A stretch of DNA of 5,553 bases from Coriobacteriaceae bacterium (lineage in GTDB: Bacteria > Actinomycetota > Coriobacteriia > Coriobacteriales > UMGS124). Below the pieces are notes generated by a model that had not been told where the DNA came from, did not search any database, and was given only the letters and a program-made list of their open reading frames with translations. The position numbers and the translations under genes were made by a program. Location of the stretch: positions 1,886 through 7,438 of the forward strand of contig JAHZHK010000116.1 of assembly GCA_019420325.1 (NCBI GenBank), in the 5' to 3' direction. Shown piece by piece: positions 1-4,670 of this stretch. Within the stretch, counting starts at the first letter, position 1; every line of letters starts with the position of its first letter.

Positions 1-23
1 GGACTCGGCGGTTTTGGTAGAGC

Positions 24-29
24 GGAGGG
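24..29 (+). promoter_or_regulatory. Shine-Dalgarno site of the thioesterase gene
   Basis: GGAGGG ends five bases before the ATG at 35. It decides the start in favour of this ATG over the in-frame TTG at 14, which has no such site in view. Confidence 0.7.
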
Positions 30-34
30 TGAAG

Positions 35-454
35 ATGGCGTCGCTTGTTCCTGAAGATGCGTCCCTTGAAGAGGTACGGGAGGTTTTTTCGCGCGACCGG
101 TTTGCCAGCGAGGCATGCGGGTGCAGGGTCGTTGACTTCGCGCCCGGTCATGCTGTGTGCGAGTTCGAAGTGGGGCCGCAGCACCTCAACGGCATGGGGT
201 CTGTCATGGGCGGAGCGATTTTTACGCTCGCCGACTTTGCCCTTGCCGTCGCGTGCAACATAGGCGAGGAGCCGACGGTGTCGGTTTCCAACACGATCGA
301 GTTTCTCAGCTCTCCGAAGGGAACGCGGCTTACGGTTGTGTGCGACGCGGACAAATCAGGCTCGTCTTTGGGTTTCTATACCTGTGATGTGCATGACGAT
401 CTGGGCCGCCACGTGGCTCGTATGACGGCGACGTGTTTTAGAAGGCCCGCGTAG
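35..454 (+). CDS. PaaI-family hotdog acyl-CoA thioesterase
   Basis: This 139-residue protein is predicted to hydrolyse an acyl-CoA or aryl-CoA thioester in the cytoplasm; the substrate is unknown. It has the length of a single hotdog domain. The diagnostic stretch runs from about residue 50 to 75: H50-L-N52-G, then G59-G60, then F-T-L-A-D67, with C74-N75 after it. N52 and D67 match the conserved Asn and catalytic Asp of PaaI-type enzymes, which work as dimers or tetramers. The position before the GG pair, usually His in E. coli PaaI, is Met58 here. I chose the ATG at 35 because GGAGGG lies at 24-29 just upstream. A TTG at 14 would add seven residues (MVERRVK) but would place that ribosome site inside the gene. 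No terminator is visible after the stop. The family call is firm; the specificity is open. Confidence 0.88.
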   Translation: MASLVPEDASLEEVREVFSRDRFASEACGCRVVDFAPGHAVCEFEVGPQHLNGMGSVMGGAIFTLADFALAVACNIGEEPTVSVSNTIEFLSSPKGTRLTVVCDADKSGSSLGFYTCDVHDDLGRHVARMTATCFRRPA

Positions 455-642
455 GGCAAGGGCTGCGACGATAATCTCGAAACACCAATGCTGTTGACCT
501 TGCTGTTTTCCAAGCTTGGGGGTCATCAACAAATCTATGATGGCTCAGAAAAAGACCTGCCTATACACATGCATGCCCCTGCGATAGCGTGAGGTGCACA
601 GCGGTAAAACCAGTGTATCCAAACGGGGAAGGCGGGATTTGT
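455..642 (+). other. Intergenic spacer upstream of the repeat lipoprotein
   Basis: This 188-base gap holds no convincing gene. It contains a perfect ten-base palindrome CCAAGCTTGG at 510-519, a direct repeat TGCTGTT at 489-495 and 501-507, and flanking complementary pieces TGACC (495-499) and GGTCA (521-525) that could form a weak hairpin around the palindrome. There is no T-run after it, so it is not a typical intrinsic terminator. TATGAT at 536-541 and TATACA at 562-567 resemble -10 boxes, but neither has a recognisable -35 box at the right distance. A promoter for the downstream gene probably lies here but cannot be placed. Confidence 0.4.
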
Positions 643-1962
643 ATGGCAGCTCAGGTGTCGCGCAGGGCGCTTATGGTTGGGGCGGCGATTGCTCTTGCGG
701 GTGGTGCGCTTGCGGGCCTGACCGGATGCGGCGAGGAGCCGGGCCTCAAGGCGGCCCTGCTCGACACGGGCGAGCTTGTCTTCACCGACTCGCTCGGTAA
801 GCTTTCTGGCAAGGTGAAGGAAAGCTGGCCGCTCGACGAGAGCGAGGCCTACTCCTATACCGACCGCGCCCCTTGGCATGATTCCGCGCGCAAGGTGACG
901 TCGGTGCGCTTCGACGTGGCCGTGAAGCCCACATCGTGTGCCTGGTGGTTCTCCGAGCTTGAGACGTGCCAGAGCATCGACCTTACGAACCTCGACACCT
1001 CGGCCTGCACGAGCATGGAGGGCATGTTCTCGTATTGTCCCAAGGTGAGCTCGCTTGATCTCTCGGCGCTTAATACTTCGGCCTGCACAAGCATGACCAG
1101 CATGTTTGCTGGTTGCAGCGGCCTTACTAGGCTTGATGTGTCGGGTTTTGACACGGGGGCTGTTGCGAGTCTCGACTCGGCTTTCTACGGTTGTAGCTCG
1201 CTTGAGGCACTCGACCTGTCATCTTGGCAAACGGGTCGCGTCGCCACGATGGCCAACATGTTCTCGGGTTGCACCGCGCTTACCAGCCTTGGATTCGGGG
1301 ATGGTTTCTCCACCTCTGAGGTGACGGACATGTCGGGCATGTTCAATGGCTGTCGCAGCCTTGCGAGCGTTGATGTCTGCGGCTTCGACACCTCGAAGGT
1401 CACCTTGACGACTTCGATGTTTGAGAAGTGCTCCGCACTCGCGTCGCTCGATGTCTCATCGTTTGACACATCGCAAGTCACCAGTATGCGCGGCATGTTC
1501 CGCGATTGCTCTTCTTTGACCGAGCTCGACCTCTCCTCGTTCGTCACGGCGCAGGTCATGAACTTTTCCAACATGTTCCGCGATTGCAAGGCACTGAAGA
1601 CTGTCAACGTGTCGTCGTTCGACACGAGCCACGCCACAGACATGAACTACATGTTCTACGGGGATGAATCGCTCGAGTCGCTTGACCTGGATAATTTCAA
1701 TACGTCGCGCGCTGCCACCATGGAGTCGATGTTCGAGGGCTGCTCGAGCCTGACCGAGCTTGATATCTCGGCTTTTGATATGAGCAACGCTTGGGACACG
1801 CGCTCGCTGTTCAAAGACTGTTCCAACCTCGCCAAGCTTGAGCTGGGCGAGTGGAACCTCGCAAAGGCAGAGGACTTCGGTAACATGTTCGCGGGCTGCG
1901 GCAAGCTTTCGGACTCTTTTATCGAGGAACATACCCCTGAGCCCATCGATTATGACGCGTAG
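643..1962 (+). CDS. BspA-like DUF285 repeat surface lipoprotein
   Basis: This 439-residue protein is predicted to be exported and anchored to the outer face of the membrane. The N-terminus has S6-R7-R8-A-L-M, a plausible twin-arginine motif, then a hydrophobic stretch and the lipobox L26-T-G-C29, so C29 should be the lipidated residue. After a leader domain of about 80 residues come twelve tandem repeats (residues 112-424) of about 26 residues each. Their pattern is L-D-[LV]-S-x-F-D-T-S-x-V-T-x-M-x-x-M-F-x-G-C-x-x-L, typical of DUF285 / BspA-type leucine-rich repeats. Such proteins are known or suspected to bind host or bacterial surfaces. Repeat 9 has Asp where the ladder Cys normally sits, and repeat 5 is one residue longer. 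There is no LPxTG anchor. The start at 643 puts the signal peptide at the N-terminus, with a weak GGGGAAGG at 625-632. A GTG at 589 would add 18 uncharacteristic residues. The family call is firm; the binding partner is unknown. Confidence 0.9.
   Translation: MAAQVSRRALMVGAAIALAGGALAGLTGCGEEPGLKAALLDTGELVFTDSLGKLSGKVKESWPLDESEAYSYTDRAPWHDSARKVTSVRFDVAVKPTSCAWWFSELETCQSIDLTNLDTSACTSMEGMFSYCPKVSSLDLSALNTSACTSMTSMFAGCSGLTRLDVSGFDTGAVASLDSAFYGCSSLEALDLSSWQTGRVATMANMFSGCTALTSLGFGDGFSTSEVTDMSGMFNGCRSLASVDVCGFDTSKVTLTTSMFEKCSALASLDVSSFDTSQVTSMRGMFRDCSSLTELDLSSFVTAQVMNFSNMFRDCKALKTVNVSSFDTSHATDMNYMFYGDESLESLDLDNFNTSRAATMESMFEGCSSLTELDISAFDMSNAWDTRSLFKDCSNLAKLELGEWNLAKAEDFGNMFAGCGKLSDSFIEEHTPEPIDYDA
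976..1914 (+). repeat. Twelve tandem 78-base units coding DUF285 repeats
   Basis: Each unit codes one 26-residue repeat (27 residues in unit 5), so the DNA is periodic at 78 bases. Nucleotide identity between units is only moderate, although the T-S-x-V/A-T-x-M and M-F-x-G-C positions are kept. This points to old duplications held by selection on the protein rather than recent slippage. Confidence 0.85.
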
Positions 1963-2174
1963 GGTGCCCCGGTGTGATCTTCTAAAAGCATCTCCGCACC
2001 AGCGGAAAGCTTGTGGATGGCGCCATAGGGCAGCTCAGGTATCTGGGCTCCATTGCGAGTCGCGCGTTTGACGACCTTTAGTTTGCTCGCCTTGAATGTG
2101 CCTCCCATTTCTCGGACAAAGAATGTAGCGTCCGGGAAATGGGAGGTTTTTATGCCCATTGGCCTGCTATGCAA
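1950..2174 (-). other. Doubtful short ORF, possible remnant or dispersed repeat
   Basis: A 74-codon minus-strand frame ends inside the 3' end of the repeat lipoprotein gene and starts beyond the plus-strand terminator. Possible starts are ATGs at 2174, 2159 and 2108; none has a good ribosome site, and the last lies inside the terminator stem. The inner part of the translation, from the Met at 2108 to the end, is mixed in composition and not obviously random, with K-L-K-V-V-K-R and P-E-L-P-Y-G, but I do not recognise the family. It may be the remains of a gene or a coding-like intergenic repeat. I would not annotate it as a protein without homologues. Confidence 0.18.
2101..2153 (+). terminator. 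Strong intrinsic terminator after the repeat lipoprotein
   Basis: CCTCCCATTTC (2101-2111) pairs with GAAATGGGAGG (2136-2146). T2112-G2135 forms a wobble and CGGAC (2113-2117) pairs with GTCCG (2130-2134), giving a 17-pair stem around a 12-base loop. The T-run TTTTTAT follows at 2147-2153. The T-run is only on the plus-strand side, so it should stop transcripts from the lipoprotein gene, 138 bases after its stop codon. The stem is unusually long. Confidence 0.9.
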
Positions 2175-2435
2175 GCGATGGGGTCACGCGTCTTGCCTTT
2201 GATGGGCTCGCGGGGCCGCCAGTTTGTGAGTAAATACGACAGGGCGGGGGATATCCTGCCTGCTTACTTCGGGGGCTATTGCAGTTCGCTGTTTGATACC
2301 CTTCGCTGCGGAGGGGACTTTGCGAAAAAGGTGCGAGCCGCATGGGCTGCACGGACGAAAAACCCTGTTGTATACGGTGCAAGTGGGCACACCATATGTC
2401 GAAATACATGGGTGTCTGTACGCGTCGCGCGTTAG
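2139..2435 (+). other. Doubtful ORF between the two terminators
   Basis: A 98-codon frame opens inside the right arm of the plus-strand terminator; the next in-frame ATG is at 2169. Neither start has a clear ribosome site, and no promoter is visible between the terminator and the frame. The translation contains stretches such as Y-F-G-G-Y-C-S-S-L-F-D-T-L-R that look somewhat protein-like, but I recognise no family, motif or membrane segment. It could be a lineage-specific small protein, a decayed gene, or chance. Confidence 0.15.
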
Positions 2436-2475
2436 AAGAGTTCGCTTCCTACCGCTCGTCAGGACGTCTCGCACG

Positions 2476-2500
2476 AAAAAGCCCCGCCTGTGTACGGGGC
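2476..2500 (-). terminator. Intrinsic terminator of the LuxR regulator gene
   Basis: On the minus strand, GCCCCG (2500-2495) pairs with CGGGGC (2486-2481) across an eight-base loop. Five T follow (plus-strand A at 2476-2480). It lies about 83 bases beyond the regulator's stop codon and faces the plus-strand terminator of the lipoprotein gene. The six-pair stem is all G-C. Confidence 0.82.
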
Positions 2501-2535
2501 GAATCCCACTCCCTACTGCTCGTCGGGTCGCCCCG
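2495..2535 (-). repeat. Inverted repeat overlapping the minus-strand terminator
   Basis: CGGGGCGA (2495-2502) and TCGCCCCG (2528-2535) are perfect eight-base complements. The first arm is also the promoter-side arm of the terminator hairpin at 2481-2500. In the minus-strand transcript the two foldings exclude one another, as in an attenuator. There is no same-strand gene downstream in the window to regulate, so this may simply follow from the duplication of GC-rich pieces here. Confidence 0.5.
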
Positions 2536-2582
2536 CACGTATAAATCCCGCCCCGCCTTGCGCGTACGCTAGCGCCAGCTTC

Positions 2583-4106
2583 TTACTGCTCGTCGGGGAT
2601 GGTGTCGATGAGGTCGAGCAGGCCCTGGCGGTTGACCACCTGCGTCTTTTGGTAGATGTGGCGGGTGTGGGTGCTCACGGTACCCTGAGAGATATGCAGC
2701 TCCTCTTGAATGCGCGAGATGGTGCGGCCTTTGATGACGAGGGGCAGTACCTCGCATTCGCGCGGGGTCAGCTGATAGGTCTTTGCGAGATAGGCCGTTA
2801 CGCGAGCGATGCGCTCCTCGTAGGCTTGCGCGCTGCCCGTTGTTGCCGTGCTCCCCGTTGCGCCGGTGGCCGGCAGATTCTCCTCAGGCTCTTCATCGAG
2901 CATTTCGCCCAGCGAGGTCTCCACCAGGTCCTTCTCCGTAAAGAGGAAGAGCACGGCAAACACCACCAAGATGGTGAGTCCAATGCCCACAAGCGTTAGG
3001 CTCAGGTCGCTCGCCGCAACAAGCGCGGTGGTGCCGAATCCGATGCAGTCGCCAACAAATTCGCCCAGGTAGAGTGCGCCTACGGCCATTCCGAACGCAC
3101 GGGTTGCTCGCACGTCGAAATAGTTGCTCACGTCAATGCAGACGGCGCACAGCAGAATGAAAAATCCCTGGTACGAGCCGAAGATGAACGCGCTTGAGAC
3201 TGTATGCGGGAATTGCGCGGCACACATGAGCAGGCTTCCCAGCACGAGCAGCATAGCAACGACACGATAGGCGAGGCATATAAAGTCATGCTTGGCGAGC
3301 AGCGCGACGAGGGCGAGCGCAACCGAAATGACCGCACAGCCTACCATGAGAAACACGGGGTGGAGCACGGGCACGTCGAAGTAGCGAAATCCGGAAATGA
3401 CATCGGTAAAGCCCTGGACAAGGCCCATGGCGACGCATGCCACGAGCCCGCGCGTGAACATGCGCTTGGTGCGGGGGAGCAGGCTGTGTTCGCGGGTCGG
3501 TTTGGGTCGGACGGGGCGCTGCAATGCGGCCGCACGCAGCATGAACGTCGAGGCGAGCCCGGCGAGGACGACGACGATGACCGCGACGATGTCGGCGGTA
3601 AAGATAAGCAGAAGCCCCAGCAGCCCTGCGAAGGCCCACGCTGCCGACAACTCGAACATGGCGCGGTGTGTGCCTACGTCGGAGAAGAGGCGCGCCCAGC
3701 CCAAGAACAGCAGACCCGAAGAAACGCCGGAAACCACCCCTCCAGCGATGACGAGCACAAGCCCCAGCGTTGTCGTGACATCGCAGCAGCATAATGCCAC
3801 CGTGCTGAGCGCCATGGCAATTCCGCTTACGGAGATGACCCTCTTGGAAAGTACCATCTTGTCGGGACGGGGCAAGAAGTGCGGTGCAAGAAAGAGCGTC
3901 AGGAGCAGTGCCATCAAAGAGATGAACAAACTGAGATACATCGAGCCGCGCAGGTCGGTTGCGGCCATATAGAGATAGTCGTTATAAAAGACGGACAGGA
4001 TCCATGTGTTGTAGAGCCCCGCGCCGAAGATGCGCAACGCTGATACGCCCGACAGCAGATCGCGCATTCCTTCAATGGGCACCGACTTCGAGTCAATTCT
4101 CTCCAT
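2583..4106 (-). CDS. Membrane-bound LuxR-family transcriptional regulator
   Basis: This 507-residue protein is predicted to sit in the cytoplasmic membrane and control transcription directly. Residues about 22-390 form some twelve hydrophobic segments in two groups of six, split by a basic loop near 193-217, as in MFS transporters. An acidic, Gly/Thr/Ala-rich linker (about 391-440) leads to a GerE/LuxR helix-turn-helix at 446-501. That domain starts L-T-P-R-E and has a recognition helix around S473-Q-G-T-V-S-T-H-T-R. There is no receiver or autoinducer domain, so the membrane part is the likely sensor. Proteins of this design are abundant in Coriobacteriia, and some activate neighbouring catechol dehydroxylase genes. 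The divergent molybdoenzyme gene is the likely target. I chose the ATG at 4106 because GGGGGAG lies just upstream; a TTG at 4121 would add five residues and overlap that site. A terminator follows at 2476-2500. Confidence 0.93.
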   Translation of the reverse strand: MERIDSKSVPIEGMRDLLSGVSALRIFGAGLYNTWILSVFYNDYLYMAATDLRGSMYLSLFISLMALLLTLFLAPHFLPRPDKMVLSKRVISVSGIAMALSTVALCCCDVTTTLGLVLVIAGGVVSGVSSGLLFLGWARLFSDVGTHRAMFELSAAWAFAGLLGLLLIFTADIVAVIVVVLAGLASTFMLRAAALQRPVRPKPTREHSLLPRTKRMFTRGLVACVAMGLVQGFTDVISGFRYFDVPVLHPVFLMVGCAVISVALALVALLAKHDFICLAYRVVAMLLVLGSLLMCAAQFPHTVSSAFIFGSYQGFFILLCAVCIDVSNYFDVRATRAFGMAVGALYLGEFVGDCIGFGTTALVAASDLSLTLVGIGLTILVVFAVLFLFTEKDLVETSLGEMLDEEPEENLPATGATGSTATTGSAQAYEERIARVTAYLAKTYQLTPRECEVLPLVIKGRTISRIQEELHISQGTVSTHTRHIYQKTQVVNRQGLLDLIDTIPDEQ

Positions 4107-4112
4107 GTGTTT

Positions 4113-4119
4113 CTCCCCC
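4113..4119 (-). promoter_or_regulatory. Shine-Dalgarno site of the LuxR regulator
   Basis: Read on the minus strand this is GGGGGAG, six bases before the ATG at 4106. It decides the start against the TTG at 4121, whose own codon touches the site. Confidence 0.75.
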
Positions 4120-4255
4120 AAGTGCAGAATTTCGCTGCGCTCATCTTACTCAAATTTCGAGATGCCATATGCGACGAAGCTTCTGACATTCATGGGACTT
4201 TTGACGTTTGGTATCGCGACTGCGCCCATGGTGAAGCGCAAGTCAAGCCCCTTCG

Positions 4256-4273
4256 CATACGTACATGTGTATG
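4256..4273. repeat. Inverted repeat CATAC-N8-GTATG, candidate operator
   Basis: The five-base arms CATAC (4256-4260) and GTATG (4269-4273) flank an eight-base spacer containing the small palindrome ACATGT. The size and dyad shape fit a dimeric helix-turn-helix binding site. It lies about 150 bases upstream of the regulator's start. Binding by the regulator is a guess. Confidence 0.3.
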
Positions 4274-4465
4274 ACCGAGTTCTAAGATGCCAGCGGTAAT
4301 GGCTCAGCATCTCAATTGCATGGATGATTGGCCGACGCCGTTGTGATTCGAGGTTCGCGGCCAACCCAAAAGGTGTGCACCATGGCGTCTTTGCATCAAG
4401 GGCGGCATTGCTCTCTTTTTACAAGCTTTGTTTCACCACATCAAAACACCAGCTCAAAGGCATCG

Positions 4466-4493
4466 TATGATGCAACTGTAGCTTTTTATGATG
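4466..4493 (+). repeat. TATGATG direct repeat spaced by 21 bases
   Basis: TATGATG occurs at 4466-4472 and 4487-4493, about two helical turns apart, so both copies face the same side of the DNA. Each resembles a -10 box but has no good -35 partner. They could be paired activator sites or alternative weak promoters of the molybdoenzyme gene. Confidence 0.35.
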
Positions 4494-4563
4494 TGCTGCG
4501 CACTTCAAAATCACGTTGATTTATGACCAGACATTTTCGTCTCGCAACCTACGTCGATGTGCA

Positions 4564-4591
4564 GACGGGCACGGACGGGCACCATGGGCAC
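4564..4591 (+). repeat. GACGGGCAC tandem repeat in the molybdoenzyme leader
   Basis: GACGGGCAC is present at 4564-4572 and 4574-4582, and GGGCAC again at 4586-4591. The spacing of 10 and 9 bases is near one helical turn. It lies 80-110 bases before the molybdoenzyme start, a position suited to a regulatory site or to a structured leader RNA. Confidence 0.4.
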
Positions 4592-4647
4592 CGTCATCGC
4601 GACAAGGCGCACGGTCATACCGGCGCGTGGCCAAGTCGCACGGTTAT
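4589..4647 (+). repeat. Three GCACSGTYAT copies upstream of the molybdoenzyme
   Basis: The ten-base element occurs as GCACCGTCAT (4589-4598), GCACGGTCAT (4609-4618) and GCACGGTTAT (4638-4647). The last two extend to a 16-base direct repeat starting with CAAG (4603-4618 and 4632-4647, 14 of 16 identical, 29 bases apart). The final copy ends 23 bases before the ATG. Candidate roles are a regulator-binding array or a leader RNA element; which one depends on the unmapped transcription start. Confidence 0.45.
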
Positions 4648-4660
4648 GAGAGCACGTGAA

Positions 4661-4665
4661 AGGAG
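4661..4665 (+). promoter_or_regulatory. Shine-Dalgarno site of the molybdoenzyme gene
   Basis: AGGAG, within AAAGGAGAG, ends five bases before the ATG at 4671. With the Tat signal beginning right after that ATG, the start is well supported. Confidence 0.8.
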
Positions 4666-4670
4666 AGAGT

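Larger units (their letters stand above)
1963..2582. other. Convergent intergenic region with two opposed terminators
   Basis: This 620-base stretch separates the 3' ends of the repeat lipoprotein (+) and the LuxR regulator (-). It contains a strong plus-strand terminator at 2101-2153 and a minus-strand terminator at 2476-2500, listed separately. Between and around them are small hairpins: TCCGC(ACCA)GCGGA at 1993-2006, and ACACC(2389-2393)/GGTGT(2411-2415) with an inner ATGT/ACAT pairing. Two open frames of doubtful reality lie here (minus 1950-2174 and plus 2139-2435). Neither has a Shine-Dalgarno site or a family I recognise. No tRNA, insertion-sequence end or CRISPR pattern was seen. Confidence 0.6.
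2449..2597. repeat. Decayed direct repeats of the regulator gene's 3' end
   Basis: The sequence TACTGCTCGTCGGG covers the last codons of the LuxR gene (2584-2597, read on the minus strand as P-D-E-Q-stop). It occurs again exactly at 2514-2527 and in altered form at 2450-2463. The two downstream copies match over 40 bases (2449-2488 and 2513-2552, 31 of 40 identical, offset 64), including CGCACG and CCCGCC blocks. This looks like an old tandem duplication of the gene end and the sequence after it. Confidence 0.6.
4107..4670. promoter_or_regulatory. Divergent control region of regulator and molybdoenzyme
   Basis: This 564-base gap is long for a bacterial divergent promoter and has several AT-rich stretches, unlike the flanking genes. 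All open frames in it are short, lack ribosome sites and look like nothing known. It should hold both promoters and the regulator's binding sites. It contains TATGATG twice (4466 and 4487), an inverted repeat at 4256-4273, GTGC(TGC)GCAC at 4493-4503, and two families of direct repeats close to the molybdoenzyme start. I could not place a convincing -35/-10 pair for either gene, as would be expected for a promoter needing an activator. A long leader or a small RNA is also possible. Confidence 0.6.

Noticed and set aside
1..54. Possible 3' end of an upstream gene (stop at 18-20 or 52-54)
   Set aside because: Too few codons are visible in either frame to support a gene.
510..519. Palindrome CCAAGCTTGG as a terminator of the thioesterase gene
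   Set aside because: It has no loop and no following T-run, and the flanking pairing is short.
976..1914. Periodic sequence considered as a CRISPR or minisatellite
   Set aside because: The 78-base period is in frame and explained by 26-residue protein repeats; there are no identical repeats with unique spacers.
1185..1932. Minus-strand frames of 152 and 158 codons within the repeat lipoprotein
   Set aside because: They mirror the 78-base repeats of the sense gene, so their apparent internal repeats come from the DUF285 units.
2874..2888. LPATG motif in the LuxR regulator (residues 411-415), like a sortase signal
   Set aside because: It lies in the linker between the membrane part and the DNA-binding domain, which must be cytoplasmic, with no C-terminal hydrophobic tail after it.
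3204..3972. Plus-strand frames of 191 and 196 codons within the LuxR gene
   Set aside because: They are antisense to the membrane domain and lack ribosome sites; their highly charged composition is what the reverse of hydrophobic codons gives.
4143..4148. TAAGAT on the minus strand as the -10 box of the regulator
   Set aside because: No -35 match occurs at 16-18 bases upstream; four of six matches alone are expected by chance.
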